Shown: positions 45,331-55,679 of the stretch, piece by piece
How the letters are laid out: every line of letters starts with the position of its first letter
Numbering within the stretch: the stretch's first letter is position 1
Assembly (NCBI RefSeq): GCF_004014715.1
Contig: NZ_CP034835.1
Span: forward strand, 3,348,001 to 3,412,000
From: Pseudoalteromonas sp. R3
Lineage (GTDB): Bacteria; Pseudomonadota; Gammaproteobacteria; Enterobacterales; Alteromonadaceae
Length of the DNA: 64,000 nt
Direction: 5' to 3'
The notes under the pieces: model-generated
Seen by the model: the letters and a program-made list of their open reading frames with translations, nothing else
What the model was told of the DNA's origin: nothing
The model's database searches: none
Position numbers and translations under genes: made by a program

Positions 45331-47091
45331 ATGCTGCAAAAAAGTCTGTCAAAGAAGCTGCTCACGAACGTATTGTCGGTTTACTTTTTGCTTACCTTCG
45401 TCGTTACCTGTGGACAGGTGGTTGCTGAGTACGTCAATACCAAGGACTATATTCGCAACGAGTTAACCATGCTGCAAAAAACCTTTAGTCGCAGTCTGAC
45501 ACGGGCTATATGGGAACTCAACACCAAGCAAACCGTCACGACCGCAGAAGGCTTATTAGCGATCCCGATGATCGAGGGGATCATAGTGCGTGATGACAGT
45601 GGCGAAATTATTTCCCAACTTGGCCGCTCGCTGAATATTCATGAATTGTACAGTCAGCAATTGGTGCAAGAGGAAGCACTGATTGAAGACACTCCTTCGG
45701 GTTTATTTGGTTACACCTTTCCTCTGATTTTCGAGTTCTCAGGACGTGCTACACAGGTAGGTGACGTTACCTTGTTTTCTAGCCGGGAAGTGGTATTCAG
45801 CCGTATCATGATTTCCATTTATTTTCTGATCGGCAATGCCATGGTCAAGACCACCTTTTTGATCATATTGTTTTTACTCGCATTCAGAAAGCTACTCACT
45901 GAACCCCTGACCGATCTGACTGAGCAAATTGATGATTTTGAAATCGACAATGTCGATGGCCATAAAATAGATATAGATACCACAGAGCGTAATGAACTCA
46001 AGGTCATGGAAGAGGCCTTTAACAAACTCATTGACCGAATTGCTGATTACCGAAAAAAATTAGACCAAGCCCAGAAAGAGCTTTTGATCAGTAACGAAAA
46101 GCTGGACCAACACAATATCCAGCTGGAGCAAGAAGTGGCGCGCAAAACCTCAAACTTGTCTCAGGCAATGATGGATCTACAGCAACAAAAGTACGAGCTG
46201 GAAAAGCAAAAGCTCACACTCACAGAAGAAATTGATCTGAGGCGCCAAACCGAAGAAGAGTTACTCACCAAGCAAAAAGAATTAGAAAAGTACGTTGATG
46301 AGCTCAATATGGCACAAGAGCGACTGGTCGGCTCAGAAAAAATGGCTGCGCTCGGTGGTCTCGTGGCTGGTATTACCCACGACATAAATACGCCTGTGGG
46401 CATTGGGGTTACCGCAACGTCATTCTTACAGGAGCGATTAGAGCGCCTGGAGTCTGCCTACCGGGATAAAACCTTGTCTCCTAAAGCACTCGAAGAGTTT
46501 ATTAATGAAGCTAAACAAAGTACCAGTCTGCTCACGACTAACCTCGACAGAGCCTCAGAGCTGGTGGCCAGCTTTAAACAAATCGCCGTTGATCAGGCCA
46601 GTGAAGCCGTGCGAACCATTAATTTCAAACAGTATCTGGGTGAAGTGATCCGCTCATTGCACCCCAAACTAAAGAAAACCGCCCATATCGTTAACGTTGA
46701 TTGCCCGGAAGAGCTTACTCTGCACCTCCCGGCCGGTGCAATCAGCCAGATTTTTACTAATCTGATCATGAATTCACTCATCCATGGCTTTGAAGGGATC
46801 GCTCAGGGCACCATAGATATCGAGATCAGAGAAGAAAACAACGATGTGTTTATTGTTTACAAAGACAATGGCAAAGGGGTCAGCAAAGCACAGCTGGAGA
46901 AACTGTTCGACCCCTTCTTTACTACTAAGCGAGAACAAGGCGGCAGTGGTTTAGGCACTCACATCACCTTTAACCTCGTTAAGCAAACGCTCAATGGAGA
47001 CATAGAGGTCAATTCTGAAGAAGGCAGCGGCCTGACCTACTATATTCGTTTCCCGAAAGAGCTACAAAAGAGCGTCGCGATGTTCAGTTAA
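45331..47091 (+). CDS. membrane sensor histidine kinase
   Basis: A 586-residue sensor kinase. It has an N-terminal transmembrane helix (about 11-32), a periplasmic sensor of ~125 residues, a second helix (about 157-186), a HAMP-like linker, and a long coiled coil (about 235-335, rich in Gln/Glu/Lys). The HisKA-type phosphoacceptor is His350 in AGITHDINTPVG. The catalytic domain has the N-box NLIMNSLIHGF, G1 YKDNGKGVS and G2 GGSGLGTHI. No receiver is fused, so the nearby CheY-like protein is a candidate partner. The periplasmic domain has no cysteine or haem motif; its signal is unknown. Confidence 0.92.
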   Translation: MLQKSLSKKLLTNVLSVYFLLTFVVTCGQVVAEYVNTKDYIRNELTMLQKTFSRSLTRAIWELNTKQTVTTAEGLLAIPMIEGIIVRDDSGEIISQLGRSLNIHELYSQQLVQEEALIEDTPSGLFGYTFPLIFEFSGRATQVGDVTLFSSREVVFSRIMISIYFLIGNAMVKTTFLIILFLLAFRKLLTEPLTDLTEQIDDFEIDNVDGHKIDIDTTERNELKVMEEAFNKLIDRIADYRKKLDQAQKELLISNEKLDQHNIQLEQEVARKTSNLSQAMMDLQQQKYELEKQKLTLTEEIDLRRQTEEELLTKQKELEKYVDELNMAQERLVGSEKMAALGGLVAGITHDINTPVGIGVTATSFLQERLERLESAYRDKTLSPKALEEFINEAKQSTSLLTTNLDRASELVASFKQIAVDQASEAVRTINFKQYLGEVIRSLHPKLKKTAHIVNVDCPEELTLHLPAGAISQIFTNLIMNSLIHGFEGIAQGTIDIEIREENNDVFIVYKDNGKGVSKAQLEKLFDPFFTTKREQGGSGLGTHITFNLVKQTLNGDIEVNSEEGSGLTYYIRFPKELQKSVAMFS

Positions 47092-47133
47092 TACCCACGC
47101 AACCCGACGCGGCAAATTATCTGTTAAGAGCCT

Positions 47134-47163
47134 TTGCCCGAGGGCGTGTCGGTTTGCTATGAT
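47134..47163 (+). promoter_or_regulatory. candidate sigma-70 promoter of rdgC
   Basis: TTGCCC (47134-47139), an 18-bp spacer, and an extended -10 TGCTATGAT with the hexamer TATGAT at 47158-47163. It lies 33 bp upstream of the rdgC start. Confidence 0.45.
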
Positions 47164-47195
47164 GCGGTTCGATTTTACTCTTCGGAACCTGTTCT

Positions 47196-48104
47196 ATGTG
47201 GTTTAGCAATCTTATCTGTTACCGATTTAAACAAGACGTCTCCTATGCTCAGGAAGACTTTGAAGCGGCACTGGAGCACGACGTATTTCGTCCGTGCGGT
47301 AGCCAGGACATGAGCACTTTTGGCTGGACTAAAGCACTGGGCAAACATGGCCAGACATTAAGCCATTTCTCTGAGCACTGTATTTTAGTTTGTGCAAAGC
47401 GAGAAGAAAAAGTTCTGCCAGCTTCCGTCATCAATGAAATGGTCGCTGAGAAAATCGAGTCGATCGAGCAAGAAGAGAATCGCCCGGTCAAGAAAAAAGA
47501 GAAAGACGAAATAAAAGAAAACATCACTGCAACACTGTTACCTCAGGCATTCAAAAAATCCAGTTTGCAGTTTGCCTTTATCGACCAGAAAAACGGTTGG
47601 TTAATCGTCAACAGTGGCAGCTTTAACAAGGCGGAAGAGCTGACGGCTCTGCTACGTAAATCTCTGGGTACTCTGCCCATTGTTCCGGCGTTCGCCAATT
47701 ACGATCTGGATCTGTTCCTGACTGACTGGCTGACTCAGTTTGAAGTACCTGAGGGCTTTGCTATTGGTTCTGACGCTGAGTTGCAAGAAGCCGATGACAA
47801 TGGCGCACAAGTCAAACTGAAACAACATGACCTGGCAAGTGATGAAATTAAGCTGCACCTTGAACACGGTAAGCGCGTGACAAAGCTGGGATTGGACTGG
47901 CGCGAGCGTGTGCAATTTACCTTGCAAAATGATGGCTCTCTCAAGCGCTTAAGCTTCAGCGATACATTAAAAGAGCAAAATGCGGATATCCCCAAAGAAG
48001 ATATGGCGGTCAAATTAGACGCCGACTTTATTTTGGTGTCTGAAGAAATCAAAGAGCTGCTGGAAGAGTTATCCCAGGGCCTGGGTGATCAGGAAGACCT
48101 GTAA
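47196..48104 (+). CDS. rdgC: recombination-associated protein RdgC
   Basis: RdgC is a ring-shaped dsDNA-binding protein that limits RecA activity. The 302-residue protein is almost the E. coli length (303) and shares the family start MWFSNLICYRF, FRPCGSQDMSTFGWTKALG, and the C-terminal LGLDWRERVQFTLQNDGSLKRLSF segment. It stands alone, convergent with an HDOD gene 45 bp away. A short stem (aaagcgg / ccgcttt, 48143-48164) in the gap may act as a weak terminator. Confidence 0.96.
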   Translation: MWFSNLICYRFKQDVSYAQEDFEAALEHDVFRPCGSQDMSTFGWTKALGKHGQTLSHFSEHCILVCAKREEKVLPASVINEMVAEKIESIEQEENRPVKKKEKDEIKENITATLLPQAFKKSSLQFAFIDQKNGWLIVNSGSFNKAEELTALLRKSLGTLPIVPAFANYDLDLFLTDWLTQFEVPEGFAIGSDAELQEADDNGAQVKLKQHDLASDEIKLHLEHGKRVTKLGLDWRERVQFTLQNDGSLKRLSFSDTLKEQNADIPKEDMAVKLDADFILVSEEIKELLEELSQGLGDQEDL

Positions 48105-48149
48105 ATGAAGGCAGGATGCGACAGCCTCCTGCTCTGCTCACTAAAGCGG

Positions 48150-48989
48150 CTATGAAAACGCCGCTTTAATGTCATTCAGCATGTCCTGATATTCATCATC
48201 ATAAAACATGTCGACTGAGCCCAGCACCCCTTTTTCCTCATACACATGTAGTGCCGCCGCTTTATCAGATACCTGCAGTATCCCCTCAACAATCGCGCCA
48301 ACTCGAATAAAGTCCACATAGCATACATGCCCTGGTTTATAGTTTGGATTCGCCCAACTTTCTGCCACTTCGACAAACTCTTCTGTGAAGCCCCACTCAC
48401 GCATAATGGCGCCACCAATTCGGCCACCGAGCTTTTGAATTGCATGAGCCAGAAAGCTTGGATTCGCAAAGACTTCCGGGTGATGCTCTGCTTCTGTCAG
48501 GATAGGTAATACCCCAATGTTAAAGACTAAAGAAGCCAGCGTGATGGTGTCTTTGTTAAGTGATGTATGTTTATTAACCCGCAGATAAAAATCCATTGTG
48601 GTGATCGCCTGACAGGCCACTTTTAGGGTTTTTTGCCAGGCTTTATCCATATAGGTTTTGATCAGTTTGTTCTGCGAAACAAACAACTGCTCCATCGCCA
48701 TAGCCGTTGCCACATTTTTTACCTGACGCAGACCGATGCGAGTGACCGCCTGATTGAGCGTATTCACTTTCACGGTACGACCCAAAAATGCACTGTTCGC
48801 AACTTTAATCATACGTGCAGCCAGCGCCGGATCATGAGAGATCACCTCTGCCATTTGCATAAGATTAACTTCCGGGTCATCCGCAGCCTGACGGACCCGA
48901 ACGGCAATTTCGGGCAGGGTAGGCAAAACCAGGGTATCGTTATTTATTTTATCAATCAGAATCGTCAACAAGGCATTTTCAGTAGACAT
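48150..48989 (-). CDS. HDOD domain signalling protein
   Basis: A 279-residue HDOD-domain protein, a family related to HD phosphohydrolases and linked to signalling and chemotaxis control. Typical blocks are LPTLPEIAVRVRQAADDPEVNLMQMAEVISHDPALAARMIKVANSA (the domain start, named here by its first and last residues) and the later LGGRIGGAIMREWGF. Instead of a catalytic HD pair there is the HDPAL loop, as in the family. No output domain is fused. It is not in an operon; its partner may be any of the nearby sensory genes. Confidence 0.85.
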   Translation of the reverse strand: MSTENALLTILIDKINNDTLVLPTLPEIAVRVRQAADDPEVNLMQMAEVISHDPALAARMIKVANSAFLGRTVKVNTLNQAVTRIGLRQVKNVATAMAMEQLFVSQNKLIKTYMDKAWQKTLKVACQAITTMDFYLRVNKHTSLNKDTITLASLVFNIGVLPILTEAEHHPEVFANPSFLAHAIQKLGGRIGGAIMREWGFTEEFVEVAESWANPNYKPGHVCYVDFIRVGAIVEGILQVSDKAAALHVYEEKGVLGSVDMFYDDEYQDMLNDIKAAFS

Positions 48990-49314
48990 ATTGGTTCAAT
49001 CCTCGAATTTATTGGCCTCTGGTGCGCAGCATCTGCCTTTTGCGCCGGGCAATGTGCTGTTCATGTTATTAGTATTGTCTAACTTAAAGAGTAAGTTAAG
49101 GAAAGTATAAAAATTATTCGTGACATGCGGCACATATCCAACGATTCACCTGAGATAAAATATTCCCTCTGTTTGTATTTTGAGGGCAGCAAGTTGTGCT
49201 GAATTCATGTAATGTATACGCCTGACATAATAATACGGACAATCTATGCGCCACTTATGCTCTTATGTTGTGGTGCCGTATAGTCCGAAATATACCCTCA
49301 ATGAAGGAAAAATG

Positions 49315-51003
49315 ATGAAACGCGCAATGTTATCCACAGCCATTATGCTGGCTTGTGGCGTTATGCTCAGTGCTTGTTCTGAGCCACAAAAACCGTCAAA
49401 TAACGAGGCTCAGCCACAGGCAAATAACTCAAATACCGGATATCAGCTGAAAGACTTGTCGCCTTCACGACTGGATATTTATACCGAAGTAACGCTCAAT
49501 AGCGATCTTTCACACCTCAATGACAACCAGAAAAAAATGCTGGGCCTGCTGATCGAAGCCTCTAAAATCATGGACGACTTATTCTGGCAGCAAGCCTTCG
49601 GTATGAACAAAGCCGAGTTTCTGGCAAACATCAAAGACCCGAAAGTACGCCAGTTTGCCGACATTAACTATGGTCCCTGGGATCGCCTCAATGGCGACAA
49701 AGTCTTCCTGAAGGGTTTTGAAGATAAAGCGCCAGGTGCCCAATTTTACCCAAGCGATATTAGTAAAGACGAGCTTAATCAGGCTGATGTGAAAGATAAG
49801 GCCGGCTTGTACTCTCTGATCAAACGTGATGCACAAGGGCAGCTTTATAGCGTTGCTTACTCAGAAGCTTATCAGGCTGAGTTGAATTCCGCGGCTCAGC
49901 TACTGCGCGATGCCAGTAAATTGGCAGTCGATAAACAGTTTTCCAGATATCTGAACCTCAGAGCGGATGCATTAGTTAACAACAGCTATCAAAGTTCAGA
50001 CTTCGCCTGGATGGACATGAAAAATAACCCCATTGACGTGGTCATTGGTCCAATCGAAACCTACGAAGATCAGCTGTTTGGCTATCGCACAGCATTTGAG
50101 TCTTATGTTCTGGTCAAAGACATGGCCTGGAGCGAACGTCTGGCAAAATTTGCTGCATTCCTGCCAGAACTGCAACAAGGACTGCCGGTTGATGCGAAAT
50201 ATAAGCAAGAGGTGCCGGGGTCAGATGCCGATCTTAATGCGTATGATGTGATTTACTATGCCGGCCACTCCAATGCAGGCAGTAAAACCATTGCTATCAA
50301 TTTGCCAAACGATGAAGAAGTACAGTTGCAAAAAGGCACGCGTCGCCTGCAGCTGAAAAATGCCATGCAAGCCAAGTTCGACAAAATCCTGGTGCCTATT
50401 GCAGAGCAGTTGATAGTACCGGAGCAGCGTAAACATATTACCTTTGATGCATTCTTTGCCAATACGATGTTCCATGAAGTTGCCCATGGTCTGGGTATCA
50501 AAAACACCATTACAGGTAAAGGCACGGTTCGTCAGTCTCTTCAGGAACATGCCAGTGCTCTGGAAGAAGGCAAGGCAGATATCCTGGGTCTCTACATGGT
50601 TGAACAGCTGCTGAAAAAAGGCGAAATCAGCGAGGGAACACTGGAAGACTATTATGTGACCTTTATGGCGGGTATTTTCCGCTCAGTGCGCTTTGGCGCA
50701 TCCAGCGCCCATGGTAAAGCGAACATGATCCGCTTTAACTTCTTTAAGCAGGAAGGGGCATTTTCGAAAAACGCCGATGGTCTGTATCAGGTCGATATGG
50801 CCAAAATGGGTGCCGCGATGGAAAAGCTATCTAATTTGATCCTGACCCTGCAGGGCGATGGTGATTATCAGAAGGTCGATCAATTGCTGGCCACTCATGG
50901 TGACATCAAGGCTGAACTGCAAGCGGATCTCGATAAGCTGGCAGCTGCCAATATTCCGGTCGATGTGACTTTTAAGCAAGGCAAGGCGGTGCTGGGGCTA
51001 TAG
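49315..51003 (+). CDS. M49 dipeptidyl peptidase III family lipoprotein
   Basis: A zinc metallopeptidase of the dipeptidyl peptidase III family, 562 residues. I start it at the ATG at 49315 (aagga six bases upstream); the signal ends in a lipobox LSAC. The zinc site is the pentapeptide HEVAH (residues 387-391, FHEVAHGLG) with EEGKADILG about 50 residues later. Most members have a hexapeptide HEXXGH, so this belongs to the less common pentapeptide type. The substrate is presumably short peptides in the periplasm or at the cell surface. It lies alone, convergent with a HIT gene. Confidence 0.88.
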   Translation: MKRAMLSTAIMLACGVMLSACSEPQKPSNNEAQPQANNSNTGYQLKDLSPSRLDIYTEVTLNSDLSHLNDNQKKMLGLLIEASKIMDDLFWQQAFGMNKAEFLANIKDPKVRQFADINYGPWDRLNGDKVFLKGFEDKAPGAQFYPSDISKDELNQADVKDKAGLYSLIKRDAQGQLYSVAYSEAYQAELNSAAQLLRDASKLAVDKQFSRYLNLRADALVNNSYQSSDFAWMDMKNNPIDVVIGPIETYEDQLFGYRTAFESYVLVKDMAWSERLAKFAAFLPELQQGLPVDAKYKQEVPGSDADLNAYDVIYYAGHSNAGSKTIAINLPNDEEVQLQKGTRRLQLKNAMQAKFDKILVPIAEQLIVPEQRKHITFDAFFANTMFHEVAHGLGIKNTITGKGTVRQSLQEHASALEEGKADILGLYMVEQLLKKGEISEGTLEDYYVTFMAGIFRSVRFGASSAHGKANMIRFNFFKQEGAFSKNADGLYQVDMAKMGAAMEKLSNLILTLQGDGDYQKVDQLLATHGDIKAELQADLDKLAAANIPVDVTFKQGKAVLGL

Positions 51004-51027
51004 TCCTAACACCACACACCTATCGGA

Positions 51028-51432
51028 TCAGGCGTTCACTTCGAGCGCCTTTTTTATTTCGCTAATCTGTTGTTCACTGTACGGTACCGCTGGCAAAACA
51101 CCCCATACCGGTTTTGGCCAGGCGGCATCGTGCTCAAAGCGCGCAATATGATGTACGTGCAGCTGAGGCACCATATTGCCCAGTGCAGCTACATTCAATT
51201 TATGCGGCTTAAACACCTCTTTAATTAAGTGGCTTAGTTTGGCGGATTCCTGCCAAAACTGCTGTTGCTGTTCCGTCGTCAGGTCAATGATCTCTCGCAT
51301 GCCCGGTACTCGCGGTACCAACACAAACCAAGGATATTGGCTGTCGTTCAATAACAACAACTTACATAAAGGCCAGTCTGCCAATGCTATGCAGTCGCGC
51401 TCTAGTTCCGGTGCCAGTTGAAAAGTGTTCAT
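51028..51432 (-). CDS. HIT domain protein
   Basis: A 134-residue histidine-triad nucleotide hydrolase-like protein. The triad region reads MVPQLHVHHIARFEHD (about residues 90-105), a variant of HxHxHxx, with the upstream conserved LVPRVPGMREIIDL and the closing AWPKPVWG. Members of this group hydrolyse dinucleotide or adenylated substrates, but the specific substrate cannot be told here. It is convergent with the M49 gene and divergent from the S9 peptidase. Confidence 0.9.
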   Translation of the reverse strand: MNTFQLAPELERDCIALADWPLCKLLLLNDSQYPWFVLVPRVPGMREIIDLTTEQQQQFWQESAKLSHLIKEVFKPHKLNVAALGNMVPQLHVHHIARFEHDAAWPKPVWGVLPAVPYSEQQISEIKKALEVNA

Positions 51433-51612
51433 TGTATTTTATGGAGTCTGTGATTGGTGTCGCCACTGTAGCGAACTTCCAAAGCAAAATCGACCAGATA
51501 GAAGAGATTCTCTTCTCGATATCTCGTCTGTCGGATTTTATTGCCATCCAGAAACACAGTCTTTACCATCAACGCTCATAAACCAAATCAACACAACTAA
51601 ATAGGTGACTCT

Positions 51613-53838
51613 GTGCGCAATCTGTTATCTTACGCAGCGTTAGCCGCTGGTTTGCTGGCCACCAGCCAGCTGACAGTGGCTCAACCACTGACGCTGGAAC
51701 GTATCTTTGATGACCCAACGTTAGCGGGAAAAGCGCCCGTTAAACTGAAGTTTTCACCCGATGGCACGCGGGTAACTTACCTGCAGGGGAAAGTCGACGA
51801 CTACAACCGTTACGACCTGTGGGAGTACAATATTAAAGCCGATACCAATCGGCTGCTGGTGGATTCTCAGGCGCTTTTTTCCGGACCTGAAACGCTGTCT
51901 GATGAAGAGAAAGCTCGCCGTGAACGACAGCGTATCTTTGGTCGCGGGATCCTGGAATACAAGTGGTCAAAAGATGGTAAAGCACTACTTTTCCCACTCA
52001 ATGGGGACCTTTATTATTACGAGCTAAGCTCGGGTAAGAGCCGTAAGCTTACCAACACAGAGGCTTTTGAAACCGACGCCCGTTTTTCGCCTAAGGGTAA
52101 TTATGTTTCCTTTATCCGTGAGCAAGACTTATATGCACTGGAACTGGCAACCGGTCAAGAAATCCGTCTAAGCAAAGATGGCGGTGGCGTCATCAAAAAC
52201 GGCATGGCTGAATTTGTCGCACAGGAAGAAATGGGCCGGATGACGGGTTACTGGTGGGCTGGCGATGAAAGCAAGATTGCTTTTACCCGCATTGATGAAA
52301 GCCCGGTACAAGAAGCCATTCGCAATGAGATCTATGCGGATGAAGTTAAACTTTTCAACCAACGTTACCCTTTCACCGGTACAGATAATGTTCGCATTGA
52401 CCTGGGTGTGGTGACACTGAACAATCAAAACATTGATTGGGTCGACCTGGGTAAAGACAAAGACATCTACATCGCACGCGCAAAATGGTTGGAAGATGAC
52501 ACAACCTTATCTTATCAATGGCAAAATCGCTCGCAACAAAAGTTGGAACTCAGATTCTATAATGCCAGCAATAAACAACAACACGTTGCCCTGACTGAAA
52601 CCAGTGATACCTGGCTCAACCTGCACTTTGACCTGCATTTTCTCAAAGATAAAAGGCATTTTGTCTGGGCTTCGGAGCGTGATGGCTATAAGCACCTCTA
52701 TTTGTATCGCACCAGTGGCCAGCTGGTTCGCCAGCTGACCAAAGGGGAATGGGTCGTCGATGAGCTACAGGGCATTGATGAGAAAAAAGGCCTGGTATAC
52801 TTTTCTGGTCGCAAAGACACCCCACTGGAAAGCCACTTATATTCAGTCCCTCTATTCAAGAAGGGCAACATTAAGCGGATCACAGAAGCAGGCGCCTACC
52901 ATAAAGTAGTGATGGCCGAGGACAACCGTACCTTCATCGACAGTAAGTCTTCTGTAAATCAGCCTACGTCTGTATCACTGCGTAAATCCAATGGTGAGTT
53001 CGTTACCTGGCTGGAGCAAAACAAACTGGATGACCAGCACCCACTGACGCCTTTCCTGAACGATCTGGCGACTCCTGAGTACGGTACTCTCAAAGCTGAA
53101 GACGGTCAGGTGATGCATTACCGCCTGTTTAAACCAAAGCACCTGGAAAAAGACAAGAAGTACCCGGTGATCGTTAATGTCTACGGGGGTCCACATGCCC
53201 AGCGTGTTACCAACAGCTGGCGCAGTAAGAACCTGTACTTCCAGTACATGGTGCAGCAAGGTTATATTGTCTTCCAGTTAGATAACCGTGGCTCGTACAA
53301 CCGCGGCAAGCGCTTTGAAGACCCTATCTATAAACATTTAGGAGAAGTGGAAGTTGCAGACCAGATCCGTGGTGTAGAGTTCTTACGTACACTGGATTAT
53401 GTCGACCCTGCTCGCATTGGTATTTATGGACACAGTTACGGTGGCTATATGGCACTGATGACTATGTTCAAAGCTGGCGACTACTTCGCAGCCGGCGTAT
53501 CAGGAGCCCCGGTGACCGACTGGGCTCTGTACGATACGCATTACACAGAGCGTTACCTTGGGCACCCTGAAACTAATGGGAAAGGTTATGAGCAAAGTGC
53601 CGTCTTCCCGTATGCTGATGGCCTCAAGGGACCTTTGATGATCTACCACGGTATGGCGGACGACAATGTACTGTTTACACACGCCACCAAACTGTTCAAA
53701 CAGTTACAGGATGACGCTAAGCCATTTGAGATGATGACTTACCCGGGCTCCAAGCACAGTCTGCGCGGTAAGAAGGTGCAAACCCATTTACATCAGACGA
53801 TTACCAATTTCTTTAATCGTCACTTTGAGGTGAAATAA
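51613..53838 (+). CDS. S9 family dipeptidyl peptidase IV
   Basis: A 741-residue secreted serine peptidase that releases N-terminal dipeptides, usually with penultimate proline. The signal peptide ends near LTVA-QPL. An N-terminal eight-bladed propeller (about 30-470) contains the EE pair in MAEFVAQEEMGRMTGYWW, which binds the peptide amino terminus. The alpha/beta-hydrolase domain has the nucleophile Ser608 in IGIYGHSYGGYMA, Asp in GMADDNVLF and His in PGSKHSLRG. Start is GTG at 51613. It forms a peptide-scavenging neighbourhood with the M49 and M17 genes nearby. Confidence 0.95.
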   Translation: MRNLLSYAALAAGLLATSQLTVAQPLTLERIFDDPTLAGKAPVKLKFSPDGTRVTYLQGKVDDYNRYDLWEYNIKADTNRLLVDSQALFSGPETLSDEEKARRERQRIFGRGILEYKWSKDGKALLFPLNGDLYYYELSSGKSRKLTNTEAFETDARFSPKGNYVSFIREQDLYALELATGQEIRLSKDGGGVIKNGMAEFVAQEEMGRMTGYWWAGDESKIAFTRIDESPVQEAIRNEIYADEVKLFNQRYPFTGTDNVRIDLGVVTLNNQNIDWVDLGKDKDIYIARAKWLEDDTTLSYQWQNRSQQKLELRFYNASNKQQHVALTETSDTWLNLHFDLHFLKDKRHFVWASERDGYKHLYLYRTSGQLVRQLTKGEWVVDELQGIDEKKGLVYFSGRKDTPLESHLYSVPLFKKGNIKRITEAGAYHKVVMAEDNRTFIDSKSSVNQPTSVSLRKSNGEFVTWLEQNKLDDQHPLTPFLNDLATPEYGTLKAEDGQVMHYRLFKPKHLEKDKKYPVIVNVYGGPHAQRVTNSWRSKNLYFQYMVQQGYIVFQLDNRGSYNRGKRFEDPIYKHLGEVEVADQIRGVEFLRTLDYVDPARIGIYGHSYGGYMALMTMFKAGDYFAAGVSGAPVTDWALYDTHYTERYLGHPETNGKGYEQSAVFPYADGLKGPLMIYHGMADDNVLFTHATKLFKQLQDDAKPFEMMTYPGSKHSLRGKKVQTHLHQTITNFFNRHFEVK

Positions 53839-54044
53839 TTCAACTTGCGGGCCTGTGTTGGCCCGCACGCCACCCTCCTGCATCCAGCTGTGGTATTCGA
53901 CAAATAGCTAATTGCCTAAATCTTTCCTCGCTAAATATATTATTCACTTGATTTAGAACAAAATTCACCTGAATTTTTATTGCAATATAGACAATGAAAG
54001 TCCGTTCAGCGCACAATCTTGTGCCTTCAAGAGGAGCCACAGAT

Positions 54045-55679
54045 ATGGCATTTCTGAGACAGTTCACCATTTTTGGCCGCCTTGCAATGTTGGTGGGAGT
54101 TGTCGTTCTGGGTTTGGCTGCGCTGGGGGTGATGAATCTGCAGCAGCAATATCAGGCATTGAGCGAACAGCAATATGAAAAAACTAAAAACCTGGTGGAA
54201 ACCGCGCACAGCCTGGTTGCCCACTTTCATCAGGCTCAGCGTCAGGGCGTACTCAGCGAAGATGACGCCAAAGCCGCTGCCCTGAATGCGTTGAAAAACC
54301 TCAGATACGATGAAAACAATTATTTCTGGGTCAATGATCATTACCCTCGCATGGTGATGCATCCTTTTAAGCCTCAGCTCAATGGGCAGTCGCTCAGAGA
54401 CAGTAAAGATCCCGACGGTGTGGCATTATTTCAGGAAATGGTGGCGGTTGTAGACGCTCAAGAAGCAGGCTTTGTTCCCTATAAATGGCCTAAGCCCGGT
54501 AAATCCGACCCAGTCGATAAGATCTCCTATGTAAAAGGCTTTGCGCCCTGGCAATGGATCATCGGCTCCGGCGTTTATCTGGATAATATTGACGTGCAGT
54601 TTGCGCAGCTGCGCAATCAAATGCTCTTCAATATTCTTGTTCTACTGGCCGTGCTCATTGCTCTTAACTTCTTTATCAGCAATAGCATTTTACAACCCAT
54701 TCGCACCGCCTCTGACATGATGCGTGATATTTCTCAGGGTGAAGGGGATTTGACACAGCAACTTGATGAACATGGTCGAGACGAAATCTCCCGCCTGTCT
54801 CGTTTTTTCAATGCCTATACCGAAAAAATGCGCAGCTCGATTGCCTCTGTTGCCAATAATGCAACCGAAGTAGAAGCCCTTGCCAACCGGGTCGATAATA
54901 CAGGCGAGGTCAACCTGGAGTACATAGAAAGGCAGAATGACAGTAGCCGCCAGGTGGCCACAGCCGTCGAGCAAATGAGTGCTCAGATTCAAGAGATAAG
55001 CCAGCATGCCGAAGCCGCGGAACAGGCAGCAGGGGATGCGATGCATACCAGTGAAACGGGCAAAGCAACGATTGCTACAACCATTGATGCCATAGGTACG
55101 CTCTCTGATACCATTGAGGAAGTCAGCGTTGTGACACAGGCGCTGGCAGAGGAAAGCCAGCATATTGGCTCAGTACTGGACGTGATCCGAGGTATTTCAG
55201 AGCAAACTAATCTGCTGGCACTCAATGCCGCAATAGAAGCCGCTCGTGCCGGCGAGCAGGGTCGAGGGTTTGCAGTAGTCGCCGATGAGGTGCGTACACT
55301 GGCAAGTCGTACCGGACAAAGTACCGATGAAATTCAGGCCATGATAGAGAAGCTACAAAAAGGTGCTCAGGCAGCCGTGGATGCAGTACAAAACAGCCAG
55401 CGCCTGTCAAACAGTACGGTCAGCCAGGTACATGAGGCCGAACAGGCACTGAATGAAATTGAGCGGCTGATCACCGTGATCCTGGACATGAATGGTCTGA
55501 TAGCCCGTGCAACGGAGGAGCAAAGCAGTGCAGCAGCCGACGTCAATGTGCGCATTGGCGATCTGTCGGACGCCACCCACCACTCACTGGACACTACACA
55601 GCACTTGTCTGAGGCCAGCAAGGAGCTGAAGCAGGCAAGCCATCAGCTTGCCCTGATTGTGGAACGCTTTAAAATTTAG
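54045..55679 (+). CDS. methyl-accepting chemotaxis protein with single Cache domain
   Basis: A 544-residue chemoreceptor. Start is the ATG at 54045, nine bases after gaggag. It has a transmembrane helix (about 10-32), a periplasmic sCache-type sensor (about 35-190, with [17 protein letters not shown] and [13 protein letters not shown]), a second helix (about 195-218) and a HAMP region. The cytoplasmic signalling domain carries the conserved hairpin tip [32 protein letters not shown]. The FWVND...MHP sensor pattern is often found in receptors for small carboxylates, but that is inference. Its 3' end overlaps the convergent M17 gene by four bases. Confidence 0.95.
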   Translation: MAFLRQFTIFGRLAMLVGVVVLGLAALGVMNLQQQYQALSEQQYEKTKNLVETAHSLVAHFHQAQRQGVLSEDDAKAAALNALKNLRYDENNYFWVNDHYPRMVMHPFKPQLNGQSLRDSKDPDGVALFQEMVAVVDAQEAGFVPYKWPKPGKSDPVDKISYVKGFAPWQWIIGSGVYLDNIDVQFAQLRNQMLFNILVLLAVLIALNFFISNSILQPIRTASDMMRDISQGEGDLTQQLDEHGRDEISRLSRFFNAYTEKMRSSIASVANNATEVEALANRVDNTGEVNLEYIERQNDSSRQVATAVEQMSAQIQEISQHAEAAEQAAGDAMHTSETGKATIATTIDAIGTLSDTIEEVSVVTQALAEESQHIGSVLDVIRGISEQTNLLALNAAIEAARAGEQGRGFAVVADEVRTLASRTGQSTDEIQAMIEKLQKGAQAAVDAVQNSQRLSNSTVSQVHEAEQALNEIERLITVILDMNGLIARATEEQSSAAADVNVRIGDLSDATHHSLDTTQHLSEASKELKQASHQLALIVERFKI

